Positions 46,096-54,560 are shown, numbered from the stretch's first letter. The stretch is 64,000 nucleotides of DNA from Mitsuokella multacida DSM 20544 (GCF_000155955.1 NZ_GG697141.2:1334086-1398085); one strand, 5' to 3'. The notes: generated from the sequence alone by a model not told the origin. Translations and numbers: made by a program.

Positions 46096-46530
46096 ATGGC
46101 GACTATCAAGCTAGAGATTGTCTCACCGGATAAAGTGGTCTACGAGAATGACATCAGCATGCTGATCGTCCGCTCCACGGGCGGCGAGCTCGGCATCCTG
46201 CCGCACCACGCACCGCTCGTCGCGGGCCTCGTGCCGCATGCCATGCGCATCCGCCTCGGTGCCGACCGCGATGAACAGCTCATCGCAGTCGCGGGTGGCT
46301 TCATGGAAGTCACGCCGGAGAAGATCACGGTGCTCGCGACGGCTGCTGAGCAGCCGATCGACATCGATATCAACCGCGCGAAGGAAGCTATGGCCCGCGC
46401 CAAGGCCCGCATTGCCGCTTTCCATCAGGGTACGCCTGAAGGCAAGGATGTCGATATCGACCGCGCCGAATTGGCGCTGCGCCGTTCGATTGCGCGCCTG
46501 CGCGCCATCGGCTCGGAGTTCGAGGAATAA
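46096..46530 (+). CDS. atpC: F-type ATP synthase subunit epsilon
   Basis: This 144-residue regulatory subunit has an N-terminal beta-sandwich (ILPHHAPLVAGLVPHAMRI, GGFMEVTPEKITVLA) and a C-terminal helical hairpin (about 95-140) that can inhibit ATP hydrolysis. It begins three bases after atpD and ends the operon at a terminator. Confidence 0.96.
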   Translation: MATIKLEIVSPDKVVYENDISMLIVRSTGGELGILPHHAPLVAGLVPHAMRIRLGADRDEQLIAVAGGFMEVTPEKITVLATAAEQPIDIDINRAKEAMARAKARIAAFHQGTPEGKDVDIDRAELALRRSIARLRAIGSEFEE

Positions 46531-46545
46531 TGACCGGAAAGGTAA

Positions 46546-46578
46546 GTCCTGCAGTCCAGCTGCAGGGCTTTTCTTTTT
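46546..46578 (+). terminator. Terminator of the atp operon
   Basis: GTCCTGCAG (46546-46554) and CTGCAGGGC (46560-46568) form a 9-bp stem with one G-U around a 5-base loop, followed by TTTTCTTTTT. Confidence 0.85.
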
Positions 46579-46607
46579 GCCGGTTGGGTCCTGATTTATG
46601 ATATAAT
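46577..46607 (+). promoter_or_regulatory. Candidate extended -10 promoter of the TSUP permease gene
   Basis: A perfect TATAAT (46602-46607) has an extended TG (46599-46600). A weak TTGCCG (46577-46582) lies 19 bases upstream. It starts within the T-run of the atp terminator. Confidence 0.45.
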
Positions 46608-46642
46608 GAGAGATATCAATCAAGAAAGGGCGTTAAATTTTT

Positions 46643-47407
46643 ATGGAATTATTGGATATCAATACGCTTGGCTTCCTCGTGTTCTTCGGCTTCATGGCGG
46701 CCTTCATCGACTCGGTCGTCGGCGGCGGCGGGCTCATCGCGATCCCGGCGCTGATGTGGACGGGCCTGCCGCCCCTCACGGTGCTCGGCACCAACAAGGT
46801 CGCGGCCGTCATGGGCGCGTTCACGAGCTTCGTGACGTTCGTGCGCTCCGGCAAGGTCGACGGCTGGCTCATCCGCCGGCTCTTCCCGATTTCGCTCGTG
46901 GGATCGGCCGTCGGCGTGCTGGCCGTGCGCCAGATCCCGTCGGAATTCCTGCGGCCGCTCGTCGTCGTCATGCTGATCCTCGTACTGATCTACAGCATCT
47001 GCAAGAAGGACTGGGGCCGCGAGTCGACGTATCAGGGCATGAGCACGCGGCTGCTCGTGCTCTCAGGGGTTGTGGCGTTCACCTTCGGTTTCTACGATGG
47101 CTTCTTCGGACCGGGTACGGGCTCTTTCCTGCTCTTTGCCTTCCTGATGGTCGGCTTCGACTTCCTCGGCGCGGCGGCCAATGCGCGCGCGCTGAACTTC
47201 GCGAGCAACATCGCGGCGGCCGTGCTCTTCAGCTACTTCGGCATCGTCGACTTTGCGCACGCCATCCCGATGGGCCTCGCGATGATTGTCGGTGCCTGGT
47301 GCGGCGCGCACGTGGCGCTCTCGAAGGGCGCAGGCTACGTGCGCCCGCTCTTCATCATCATGACGACGGTGCTCATCGGCAAGCAGCTCTTCGAGTTTTT
47401 CAAGTGA
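46643..47407 (+). CDS. TauE/SafE (TSUP) family anion permease
   Basis: This 254-residue polytopic membrane protein has about eight TM segments. The two internal repeats of the family start FIDSVVGGGGLIAIPALM and FYDGFFGPGTGSFLLFAFLM; the Gly-rich turns are diagnostic. TSUP proteins export or import sulfite, sulfonates, sulfoacetate or related organic anions. No sulfur-metabolism gene lies next to it, so the substrate is unknown. Confidence 0.9.
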   Translation: MELLDINTLGFLVFFGFMAAFIDSVVGGGGLIAIPALMWTGLPPLTVLGTNKVAAVMGAFTSFVTFVRSGKVDGWLIRRLFPISLVGSAVGVLAVRQIPSEFLRPLVVVMLILVLIYSICKKDWGRESTYQGMSTRLLVLSGVVAFTFGFYDGFFGPGTGSFLLFAFLMVGFDFLGAAANARALNFASNIAAAVLFSYFGIVDFAHAIPMGLAMIVGAWCGAHVALSKGAGYVRPLFIIMTTVLIGKQLFEFFK

Positions 47408-47416
47408 GCGCGGCGC

Positions 47417-47445
47417 TTGCTTTTCTTTGCCGTTGACCTTACAAT
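47417..47445 (+). promoter_or_regulatory. Candidate promoter of the ygbA-like gene
   Basis: TTGCTT (47417-47422), a 17-base spacer and TACAAT (47440-47445). An overlapping alternative is TTGACC-17-TTATCT. Confidence 0.5.
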
Positions 47446-47489
47446 AGAGTAGTATTTATCTTTAGAAACCACAGTGAAGGGTGATTGAC

Positions 47490-47945
47490 ATGAGTATTTT
47501 CTCGCGTTTCCTGCCGAAGAAGAAACCGGTAGAGATCAAGAATAACATCCCGAAGGAAAAGGCCGATATCCGCAAGCGGTTCGGCATCTACTGCCACAGC
47601 CATCATGGCACTTCGGGCAATAAGCTCTGCCCGAAGTGCACGGCGCTTTTAGCGACAGTCATGACGAAGATGGACCGCTGCCCGTACGGCATCACGAAGC
47701 CGATCTGCGACCGCTGCGAGCGCCCGTGCTTCGGCGCGAAGCAGACGCAGGAGTTCCTCAAGATCATGGACTCGACGAGCAAGCGCATGTTCCTGCGCCA
47801 TCCGATGATGAGCGTCAAGCACAAGCTGGCGAGCATGGGCGTCGACTACGCGAAGTATCAGCAGCAGAAGAAGCTTGATGACAAGGTCAAGGCGAAGGAG
47901 AAGGCTGCGAAGGAACGTGCGAAGGAGCGCAAGGGCAAGAAATGA
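47490..47945 (+). CDS. YgbA-like 'nitrous oxide-stimulated promoter' family protein
   Basis: The product is 151 residues from ATG 47490 (AAGGGTGA upstream; an in-frame GTG at 47481 overlaps that site). A Cys/His-rich core (about 30-80) contains IYCHSHHGT, LCPKCTALL, RCPYG and CDRCERPCFG, enough ligands for zinc or a metal cluster. The tail is Lys-rich (AKEKAAKERAKERKGKK) and may bind nucleic acid. In enterobacteria ygbA belongs to the NO-responsive NsrR regulon, which suggests a nitrosative-stress role here; this is inference from the family. Confidence 0.78.
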   Translation: MSIFSRFLPKKKPVEIKNNIPKEKADIRKRFGIYCHSHHGTSGNKLCPKCTALLATVMTKMDRCPYGITKPICDRCERPCFGAKQTQEFLKIMDSTSKRMFLRHPMMSVKHKLASMGVDYAKYQQQKKLDDKVKAKEKAAKERAKERKGKK

Positions 47946-48130
47946 ACCGGTCAATGCTCAGGAAGATCTCGAATCTCCTCGTCGTCGTGCTCGTCGGACT
48001 GGCACTCTGCGCAAAGGTAGAGGAAGGCGGCTCTGAGGCCCTCTTCGGCAAGAACGACATCGCTATCGTCATCGGCGCAGTGGTTCTCTTTTTGGCCATC
48101 CTCTTTGCACGGCGGCAGCAAAAACGATAG
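47942..48130 (+). CDS. Small two-TM membrane protein, unknown
   Basis: This 62-residue protein has two hydrophobic segments (about 9-24 and 40-56) separated by a charged loop (KVEEGGSEALFGKND), with a basic end (ARRQQKR). The ATG overlaps the stop of the ygbA-like gene by four bases, which supports translation by coupling even though no clear ribosome site is present. I do not recognise a family. Confidence 0.6.
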   Translation: MNRSMLRKISNLLVVVLVGLALCAKVEEGGSEALFGKNDIAIVIGAVVLFLAILFARRQQKR

Positions 48131-48144
48131 ATAGACGTGCAGTC

Positions 48145-48217
48145 TGTGGATAACTTGGCGTTTTTCGGCGTAGTTATCCACATTTTTATGCACATTTTTA
48201 ACAGGGACGGTGGATAA
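48145..48217 (+). promoter_or_regulatory. Cluster of DnaA boxes
   Basis: TGTGGATAA (48145-48153) and TTATCCACA (48174-48182) are perfect DnaA boxes in opposite orientations, and the dyad extends to 11 bp per arm. TTATGCACA (48186-48194) is a third consensus match. GGTGGATAA (48209-48217), directly before the decarboxylase ATG, has one mismatch. Confidence 0.75.
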
Positions 48218-49735
48218 ATGCCAGGACTGGCAGAAAGAAGAAGGGTGAATGAGGTGGAGAAACGACACGATGAGGCGCTTCGGGCGCCGATTGCCGAGGC
48301 CATGAAGGCGTATGCGGCGGATGGCGCGAGGGCCTACCACACGCCGGGGCACAAGCAGGGGCTTGGCGCGCATCCGCTCTTGAAGGCGCTCGTGACGGAA
48401 GAGGGACTGCGCGAGGAGGTCTCCCTGATGGAGGAGCTCGATGACCTGCACGAGCCGACGATGTGCATCAAGGAGGCGCAGGAGATGGCGGCCGCGCTCT
48501 ACGGCGCGGACCAGGCCTTCTTCATGATCAATGGCACGACGGGGGCCATCCACACGATGCTCATGGGCGCTTTAGCGCCCGGCGACACCGTCCTCGTGCC
48601 GCGCAATGCGCACCGCTCGGTCATCGGCGGCATCATCCTCGCGGGCGCGCGGCCCGTCTTCCTGCAGCCAGAGATCGACGAGCGCCTCGGCATCGCGATG
48701 GGCTTGACTGAGGAGACGGTCCGCAGTGCTATCGCTTTGCATCCCGAGGCGAAGGCGCTCGTCTGCGTCTACCCGACATACTACGGCGTGACGTACGGCT
48801 TGGAAGCAATCGCGAAGCTCGTCCATGCGCACGGCATGCTGCTGCTCGTCGACGAGGCGCACGGCCCGCACCTGCGCTTCTCGGACGATCTGCCGCCGCA
48901 GGCCATCGACTGCGGCGCCGACATGGCCGCGCAGAGCACGCATAAGATCCTCGGCGCGATGACGCAGGCCTCGATGCTGCTTACTAGCGGACCGCGCGTC
49001 AGCAGGGAGCGCGTGCGCGAGGCCGCGAGCCTCCTGCAGTCGACGAGCCCGAACCAGCTGCTCTTAGCCTCGCTCGATATCGCGCGGCTGCAGATGGCAG
49101 AGGATGGCCGCGAGACGGTCGGCAGCGCTGTGCGTCTTGCAGAGAAGCTGCGCTGCGCCATCAACGAGATTGATGGGCTCTGGTCGTTTGGCCTGGAGTA
49201 CACGGACTATCCCGGCGCGACGGGGCTCGATACGACGAAGATCACGGTGCAGGTCACGGGCCTCGGCCTCAGCGGCGTCGAGGCCGAATCCATCCTGCGC
49301 CACGAGTACAAGGTCCAGTGCGAGCTCTCCGATGCGCGCAACCTGCTCTTCATCCTCTCGTACGCGGATGGGAAAGAGCAGGCGGACTACCTGCTGGCGG
49401 CACTGCAGGGACTCGCGCGTGACCACCGTCGCGCGACAGTTGCGGCCAGTGCTGTGGCGGCAGAGCTGCCCGCCGTGCCCGCGCAGGGCATGACGCCGCG
49501 CGAGGCGTTCTTCGCGCCGAAGTGCAGCGTGCCGTTTGGCGAGGCGGAGGGGCGTATCGCGGCCGAGCAGGTCATGTTCTACCCGCCGGGCATCCCGATC
49601 CTCTGCCCCGGCGATATCATCGATGCGGCGAGCCTGCACTACATCCGCGCGATGCAGTCGCTCGGCCTCAAGGTCGTCGGTCCGCGCGACGCATCGCTTA
49701 CGGAACTGCAGGTCGTCGGAAGAGGGGAGCAGTGA
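48218..49735 (+). CDS. Orn/Lys/Arg decarboxylase family protein (YaaO-like)
   Basis: This 505-residue fold-I PLP enzyme starts at ATG 48218; an in-frame GTG at 48254 behind AAGGGTGA is an alternative. The PLP-binding Lys243 is in the STHKILGAM motif. Also seen are YHTPGHKQGLGAHP, FFMINGTTGAIHTMLMG, VDEAHGPHLRFSDDLP, and a C-terminal domain with VMFYPPGIPILCPGDII. It decarboxylates a basic amino acid to a polyamine precursor; lysine versus arginine cannot be told from sequence. Its association with tmk matches Bacillus yaaO-tmk. Confidence 0.92.
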   Translation: MPGLAERRRVNEVEKRHDEALRAPIAEAMKAYAADGARAYHTPGHKQGLGAHPLLKALVTEEGLREEVSLMEELDDLHEPTMCIKEAQEMAAALYGADQAFFMINGTTGAIHTMLMGALAPGDTVLVPRNAHRSVIGGIILAGARPVFLQPEIDERLGIAMGLTEETVRSAIALHPEAKALVCVYPTYYGVTYGLEAIAKLVHAHGMLLLVDEAHGPHLRFSDDLPPQAIDCGADMAAQSTHKILGAMTQASMLLTSGPRVSRERVREAASLLQSTSPNQLLLASLDIARLQMAEDGRETVGSAVRLAEKLRCAINEIDGLWSFGLEYTDYPGATGLDTTKITVQVTGLGLSGVEAESILRHEYKVQCELSDARNLLFILSYADGKEQADYLLAALQGLARDHRRATVAASAVAAELPAVPAQGMTPREAFFAPKCSVPFGEAEGRIAAEQVMFYPPGIPILCPGDIIDAASLHYIRAMQSLGLKVVGPRDASLTELQVVGRGEQ

Positions 49736-49740
49736 AGTAG

Positions 49741-50493
49741 ATGGAACGAAAGGGAAAACTCATCATCATCGAAGCGGGCGACGGCTCGGGCAAGGCGACG
49801 CAGACGAAGGCGCTCTACGACCACCTCTGCCGCGAGGGCTATCGCGTGCACCGCATCGAGTTCCCCGACTATGCGGCGGACTCCTCGATGCTCGTGCGCA
49901 TGTACCTGCGCGGCGACTTCGGCGGCCATGCAGAGGACGTCAACGCCTACGCAGCTTCGACGTTCTTCGCGGTCGACCGCTACGCCTCGTACCGCATGAA
50001 GTGGAAGAAGGCGTACGAGGCGGGCGCGATCATCCTCGCCGACCGCTACACGACCTCGAATATGGTGCATCAGGCCGTCAAGCTGACCGACCGGAAGGAG
50101 CGCGAGGCGTTCCTCGACTGGCTCTGGGACTTTGAGTTCCACAAGCTCGGCCTGCCCGTGCCCGACAAGGTCGTCTTCCTCGACATGGACCCCGAGGTGG
50201 CCGACCGCCTGATTGCGGCGCGGGCCGAAGAAACGGCGCAGGAGAAGGACATCCACGAGCGCGACAGGGCATATCTGCACCGCTGCCATGCGGCCTACGA
50301 AGAACTGGCCGCGAAGTACGGCTGGACGCGCGTCGCGTGCAGCGAGAATGGCGAGCCGCGCTCCGTCGCGGCCATCTATGCCGATGTCTACGCGGCCGTC
50401 CGACCGCTGCTCGAAGGCGTGCCGAAAGGACAGGAAGGACAGGACAGAAAAGAAGCGAAGCCCCAGCAGGGCTTTGAGAAGGGAACGATATGA
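49741..50493 (+). CDS. tmk: Thymidylate kinase
   Basis: The product is 250 residues, longer than the usual 205-215. P-loop is GDGSGKATQT (13-22), which carries Ala in place of the more usual Ser/Thr at residue 19 of the motif. EFPDYAADSS and VDRYASYRMKWKKA are the substrate-binding regions, with ADRYTTSNMVHQAVKL as the DRY motif. The 40-residue Lys/Gln-rich C-terminal tail is extra. It phosphorylates dTMP to dTDP. It overlaps rnmV by four bases. Confidence 0.9.
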   Translation: MERKGKLIIIEAGDGSGKATQTKALYDHLCREGYRVHRIEFPDYAADSSMLVRMYLRGDFGGHAEDVNAYAASTFFAVDRYASYRMKWKKAYEAGAIILADRYTTSNMVHQAVKLTDRKEREAFLDWLWDFEFHKLGLPVPDKVVFLDMDPEVADRLIAARAEETAQEKDIHERDRAYLHRCHAAYEELAAKYGWTRVACSENGEPRSVAAIYADVYAAVRPLLEGVPKGQEGQDRKEAKPQQGFEKGTI

Positions 50494-51056
50494 TCAAGGA
50501 AGTTTTGGTGGTCGAGGGCAAGATGGACGTCGTCGCCATCGACAAGGCAGTCGAGGCCGACTGCATCATCACGGAGGGATTCAACCTCAAGCCGCAGGCG
50601 CTCAAGAACATCGAGCAGGCCTACAAGAAGCGCGGCATCATCATCATGACAGATCCGGACTCGGCCGGCGAGCGCATCCGCAAGTACCTCTCGCGGCGCT
50701 TCCCCGAGGCCAAGCACGCGTTCGTGCCCGTCGAGGAGGCGACGGCCAACGACGACATTGGTATCGAGCAGGCAAAGCCCGATGCCATCCGCAAGGCGCT
50801 CGCGAAAGTCCGCACGCTGGACTGGGAGCCGAAGAAGATCTTCACGGGTGCCGACCTCATCCTCCACGGCCTCTCGGGCGCTGTGGATGCTTCGGCGCGC
50901 CGCGCGCGCCTCGGCGAGAAGCTCGGGCTCGGCTTTGCCAACGCCAAGACGTTCTTGACGCGCCTCAATCACTACGGCGTCACGAGAGAGGAATTTGACC
51001 GCGCCATCGAGGAGATAGAGCGCGAGGACAGAGAGCAGGAGGAAAGTCATGAATAA
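50490..51056 (+). CDS. rnmV: Ribonuclease M5
   Basis: This 188-residue TOPRIM nuclease matures the 5S rRNA ends in Firmicutes. The N-terminal Toprim Glu is in VVEGKMDVVAIDKA, and the DxD pair is in MTDPDSAGERIRKY. The C-terminal double-stranded-RNA/protein-binding region ends in ERIEDREQEES-type charged sequence. It overlaps tmk and ksgA; rnmV-ksgA is the classic Firmicute pair. Confidence 0.94.
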   Translation: MIKEVLVVEGKMDVVAIDKAVEADCIITEGFNLKPQALKNIEQAYKKRGIIIMTDPDSAGERIRKYLSRRFPEAKHAFVPVEEATANDDIGIEQAKPDAIRKALAKVRTLDWEPKKIFTGADLILHGLSGAVDASARRARLGEKLGLGFANAKTFLTRLNHYGVTREEFDRAIEEIEREDREQEESHE

Positions 51057-51927
51057 AGAAGACGAGAAAGTACTGCAGCCGAAGATTGCGAGCCGCGAGG
51101 TCACGCTGCACATCCTCAAGGCATTCGGCCTGCGCATGAGCAAGAAGCTCGGTCAGAACTTCCTCATCGATGCGCGCATCGTGCAGGGCATCGTCGAGGC
51201 GGCCGAGATTGAGCCGGGCGACCGCGTGCTCGAGATCGGGCCGGGCATCGGCACGCTGACGCAGGGCCTCGCAGAGGCCGGCGCCGACGTCACGGCCGTC
51301 GAGCTCGACAAGAAGCTGCCGACCGTGCTCAAGGAGACACTCAAGGCCTACGACAACGTGCGCATCGTGCCGGGCGACATCCTCAAGGTCAACATCCCCG
51401 AGATCATGGGGGATGCGCCGTTCAAGGTTGCGGCCAACCTGCCGTACTACATCACGACGCCGATTCTCATGACGCTCTTGGAGCGCCGCCTGCCCATCAC
51501 GCACATGGTCACGATGGTGCAGAGGGAAGTGGCGGAGCGCATGACGGCCAAGCCGGGCTCGCGCATCTACGGCGCGCTCTCCGTGGCGGTCCAGTACTAC
51601 ACGGAGCCTCAGATCGTGCTCGACGTGCCGCCGCGCTCCTTCATCCCGGCGCCGGAGGTCATGAGCGTCGTTGTCTCGTGCCGCGTGCGCAAGGAGCCGG
51701 CCGTGGCCGTGCAGGACGAGAAGCTCTTCTTCCGCGTCGTCAAGGCCGCCTTCGGGCAGCGCCGCAAGACGCTCATGAACGCCCTGAAGGGCGGCGGCTT
51801 CTCGAAGGAAGCCGTGCGCGATGCGCTCGAGCAGTCGGGCATCGACCCGACGCGCCGCGGCGAGACGTTGACGCTCGAGGAATTCGGCCGCCTCGCCGAT
51901 GCCTTTGCCGCAGAGGAAAATGCATAA
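51049..51927 (+). CDS. ksgA: 16S rRNA dimethyladenosine transferase KsgA/RsmA
   Basis: This 292-residue SAM-dependent enzyme dimethylates two adenosines near the 3' end of 16S rRNA during small-subunit assembly. The start has KKLGQNFLIDARIVQGIVEA. The SAM motif is VLEIGPGIGTLTQGLAEA, and the catalytic NLPYYITTPIL motif is present. A C-terminal small domain contains FGQRRKTLMNAL. The gene overlaps the end of rnmV by eight bases. Confidence 0.97.
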   Translation: MNKEDEKVLQPKIASREVTLHILKAFGLRMSKKLGQNFLIDARIVQGIVEAAEIEPGDRVLEIGPGIGTLTQGLAEAGADVTAVELDKKLPTVLKETLKAYDNVRIVPGDILKVNIPEIMGDAPFKVAANLPYYITTPILMTLLERRLPITHMVTMVQREVAERMTAKPGSRIYGALSVAVQYYTEPQIVLDVPPRSFIPAPEVMSVVVSCRVRKEPAVAVQDEKLFFRVVKAAFGQRRKTLMNALKGGGFSKEAVRDALEQSGIDPTRRGETLTLEEFGRLADAFAAEENA

Positions 51928-51932
51928 AGTAT

Positions 51933-51961
51933 TTGCTACTATGACAATCTTGTTATAGAAT
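51933..51961 (+). promoter_or_regulatory. Promoter of nhaC-like gene
   Basis: TTGCTA (51933-51938), a 17-base spacer and TAGAAT (51956-51961), 47 bases before the start codon. Confidence 0.55.
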
Positions 51962-52008
51962 ATGTCTGTATCGATCCGCAAAACATATACAAGAAAGTAG
52001 GTATGATA

Positions 52009-53526
52009 ATGGCAGCAACAGCCTGGTCCATCCTGCCGCCGGTCATCACGATCGTGCTGGCGCTCTGGACAAAAGAGGTCTACATGTCCCTGATCATCGG
52101 CATCTTCTCCGGTGCCCTGCTGTTCACGGGCGGCAACATCCTCGAATCCATCCTCACGATGTTCACGGTCATGTCCGACAAGGTCGGCAGCAACGTCAAC
52201 ATCCTCGTCTTCCTCGTCATCCTCGGCATCCTCGTCGCGGCCATCAGCCGCTCCGGCGCGACGCGCGCCTACGGCGAGTGGGCCTCGAAGACCATCAAGG
52301 GGCAGCGCAGCGCCCTCCTCTTGACGGCCCTTCTCGGCATTGTCATCTTCATCGATGATTACTTCAACTGCCTGACGGTCGGCACCGTCATGCGCCCGGT
52401 CACGGACAAGCTCAAGGTCGCGCGCACGAAGCTCGCTTACATCATCGATGCGACGGCAGCGCCTGTCTGCATCATCGCGCCGGTCTCGAGCTGGGCGGCC
52501 GCCGTCGGCTCCTCGCTGCCGGAGGACAGCACAATCGACGGCTTCAGCCTCTTCCTGCAGACCATCCCGTTTAACCTCTACGCCTGGCTGACGATCCTCT
52601 TCATGATCTTCATCATCTGGACGGCCCGCGACTTTGCGGCGATGGGCGAGAGCATCCGCGAGAACAGCAAGAAGTTCGTCATCCCGAAGGAATATGCGGA
52701 CGCAGAGCAGAAGTCGGCTGACATGGAGCTCGGCCATGGCAAGATCCTCGACCTCATCCTGCCGCTCATCGTGCTTATCGCGGCCTGTGTTTACGGCATG
52801 CTCTACACGGGCGGCATCCACGAGGGCAAAACGATCGCCGAGGCATTCGCGAACTGCGATTCGGCCAAGTCACTCGTGCTCGGCTCTTTCATCGCCTTCG
52901 TCTTCACGGGCTTCCTCTACCTGCCGCGCCGCATCATCTCCTTCAACGCGTTCTGCGACAGCTTCGGTTGGGGCTTCAAGGCGATGACGCCGGCCATCTT
53001 CATCCTCTGCCTGGCCTGGACGCTCTCGGGCATCTGCAGCAAGGAGTACTTGAACCTCGGCGGCTTCGTCGGCGCAATCGTCAGCACGCACGCCTCCATC
53101 ATCATGTTCCTGCCGCCGATCTTCTTCCTCGTGGCCTCGGGTCTCGCCTTTGCGACGGGCACGTCGTGGGGCACGTTCGGCATCCTGATCCCGATCGCGA
53201 TCGCCGTGCTCGGCATGAATGACCCGAGCATGCTCGTCGTCTGCGTGGCGGCCGTCCTTTCAGGCGCCGTCTGCGGCGACCACGCCTCGCCGATCTCTGA
53301 TACGACCATCCTTGCCTCGGCCGGCGCCCAGTGCCACCACATCGACCACGTCAGCACGCAGCTGCCGTACGTCGGCGTCGTCGCTACCTGCAGCTTCTTC
53401 GGCTACATCGTGGACGGCCTGACGGAGAACGGCTGGCTCGGCCTCCTGACGGGCATCATCTGCCTCGCCATCGCGATGGTCATCATCCGGGCGAGAGTCC
53501 CGGTCATCGACGCGGAGAAAGACTGA
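52009..53526 (+). CDS. NhaC-family Na+/H+ antiporter
   Basis: The product is 505 residues from ATG 52009 (an ATG at 52003 is too close to its AGG site). It has about twelve hydrophobic segments. Conserved stretches include FIDDYFNCLTVGTVMRPVTD, IDATAAPVCIIAPVSSWAAA, ATGTSWGTFGILIPIAIAVL, and GAVCGDHASPISDTTILASA, all hallmarks of the NhaC superfamily. It would exchange Na+ (or an organic anion/cation pair) for protons; exact substrate is inferred from the family only. Confidence 0.9.
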   Translation: MAATAWSILPPVITIVLALWTKEVYMSLIIGIFSGALLFTGGNILESILTMFTVMSDKVGSNVNILVFLVILGILVAAISRSGATRAYGEWASKTIKGQRSALLLTALLGIVIFIDDYFNCLTVGTVMRPVTDKLKVARTKLAYIIDATAAPVCIIAPVSSWAAAVGSSLPEDSTIDGFSLFLQTIPFNLYAWLTILFMIFIIWTARDFAAMGESIRENSKKFVIPKEYADAEQKSADMELGHGKILDLILPLIVLIAACVYGMLYTGGIHEGKTIAEAFANCDSAKSLVLGSFIAFVFTGFLYLPRRIISFNAFCDSFGWGFKAMTPAIFILCLAWTLSGICSKEYLNLGGFVGAIVSTHASIIMFLPPIFFLVASGLAFATGTSWGTFGILIPIAIAVLGMNDPSMLVVCVAAVLSGAVCGDHASPISDTTILASAGAQCHHIDHVSTQLPYVGVVATCSFFGYIVDGLTENGWLGLLTGIICLAIAMVIIRARVPVIDAEKD

Positions 53527-53534
53527 GGTGCACG

Positions 53535-54311
53535 ATGATCTTTGACAGCCACAGCCACACCGCCTTTTCGGCGGATTCTGAGATGCAGGCGGCCGATGCC
53601 ATCGAGAAGGCGCGGGAGGCGGGCGTCGGGCTCGCGTTCACCGAGCACCTCGACCTCGACTACCCGGGCGAGATGGACTTCACCTTCGATCCGCAGGCTT
53701 ACTGGCAGGCCTATGAGCCCTATCGCGGCGAGCGCCTGCACCTCGGCATCGAGATCGGCATGAACGAGTCCATCCTTGAGGGCAATTGCAACTTCCTCCA
53801 GCAGGCGCCGTTTGACATCGTCATCGGCTCGCAGCACATCGTCGACGGGCAGGACATCTACTACCCGGCCTACTACGAGGGCAAGAGCAAAGAGGCAGCG
53901 TTTCATCGCTACTACGCGCTTATGGTGGAGAATGTTCGCCGCTACGGCGCGCACATCGACGTGCTCGGCCATATCGACTACATCGCGCGCTATGCGCCTT
54001 ACGATAATCCCGAGGTCTCCTACGGCACCTTCCAGGAGGACATCGATGCCATTCTGCGCGCGGCCATCGAGACGGACACCGTCCTCGAGCTCAACACGCG
54101 CCGCCTTGGGAGCCGCACGGCCTGCAAGGAGCTCATGCCCGTCTACACGCGCTACCGCGAGCTCGGCGGCCGCTATGTGACGCTCGGCTCCGACGCGCAC
54201 ACGGCCTCTGCCATCGGCGCGAACTTCGGCGCGGCCGAGAAACTCGCAGCGATGGCGGACCTCGCCATCGTGACGTTTGTGGAGCGCCGCATGGTGGCCT
54301 GCACAAAATAA
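53535..54311 (+). CDS. PHP-domain histidinol-phosphatase (HisJ family)
   Basis: The product is 258 residues from ATG 53535. Metal-binding motifs of the PHP fold are FDSHSHTAFSADSEM near the N-terminus, FTEHLDLDY, a middle IGSQHIVDGQDI, HIDVLGHIDYIARYA, and LGSDAHTA near the C-terminus. It would dephosphorylate histidinol phosphate in histidine synthesis, although no other his gene lies nearby. Other PHP phosphoesterase activities are possible. It begins nine bases after the nhaC-like gene. Confidence 0.85.
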   Translation: MIFDSHSHTAFSADSEMQAADAIEKAREAGVGLAFTEHLDLDYPGEMDFTFDPQAYWQAYEPYRGERLHLGIEIGMNESILEGNCNFLQQAPFDIVIGSQHIVDGQDIYYPAYYEGKSKEAAFHRYYALMVENVRRYGAHIDVLGHIDYIARYAPYDNPEVSYGTFQEDIDAILRAAIETDTVLELNTRRLGSRTACKELMPVYTRYRELGGRYVTLGSDAHTASAIGANFGAAEKLAAMADLAIVTFVERRMVACTK

Positions 54312-54316
54312 ATTCT

Positions 54317-54345
54317 TGCGAATACAGGCGAAAACAGATAAAATA
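54317..54345 (+). promoter_or_regulatory. Promoter of the SCIFF gene
   Basis: TTGCGA (54317-54322), a 17-base spacer and TAAAAT (54340-54345), followed by a 38-base leader. Confidence 0.55.
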
Positions 54346-54383
54346 AAGAGAGATATGATTTTATCTAGTTAGGAGGGCTGACG

Positions 54384-54521
54384 ATGAAACACATCAAGAC
54401 GGTCAACAAACCTTCGATGCAGGCTTCGCTCAAGACGGGCGGCTGCGGCGAGTGCCAGGCATCCTGCCAGTCTGCTTGCAAGACTTCCTGCACGGTAGGC
54501 AATCAGGTTTGCGAGAAATAA
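54384..54521 (+). CDS. SCIFF ribosomal-peptide precursor (six cysteines in forty-five residues)
   Basis: This gene encodes exactly 45 residues with six Cys at 21, 24, 28, 32, 36 and 43. It begins MKHIKTVNKP and carries TGGCGECQASCQSACKTSC. This is the SCIFF family, a widespread clostridial RiPP precursor whose Cys residues are crosslinked to other residues by a dedicated radical-SAM enzyme to form thioether (sactipeptide/ranthipeptide) links. The ribosome site AGGAGG precedes ATG 54384 by 7 bases. A perfect terminator-like hairpin lies between it and the maturase gene. No protease or exporter is adjacent. Confidence 0.93.
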   Translation: MKHIKTVNKPSMQASLKTGGCGECQASCQSACKTSCTVGNQVCEK

Positions 54522-54533
54522 TGTTTCGTGAAG

Positions 54534-54560
54534 AGCCTTCCCATCTGGGAAGGCTTTTTT
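54534..54560 (+). terminator. Terminator between the SCIFF gene and its radical-SAM enzyme
   Basis: AGCCTTCCC (54534-54542) and GGGAAGGCT (54547-54555) form a perfect 9-bp stem with loop ATCT, followed by TTTTT. It lies in the gap of a two-gene unit, so partial read-through would give more precursor than enzyme. Confidence 0.85.

Noticed and set aside
46606-47436. Open frame of 276 codons overlapping the TSUP permease in another frame
   Set aside because: It is Arg/Ala/Gly-rich without motifs, while the permease in the main frame shows clear TM repeats.
48145-48217. A full replication origin
   Set aside because: DnaA boxes are present, but there is no dnaA or dnaN, no AT-rich unwinding stretch of useful size, and all nearby genes point the same way.
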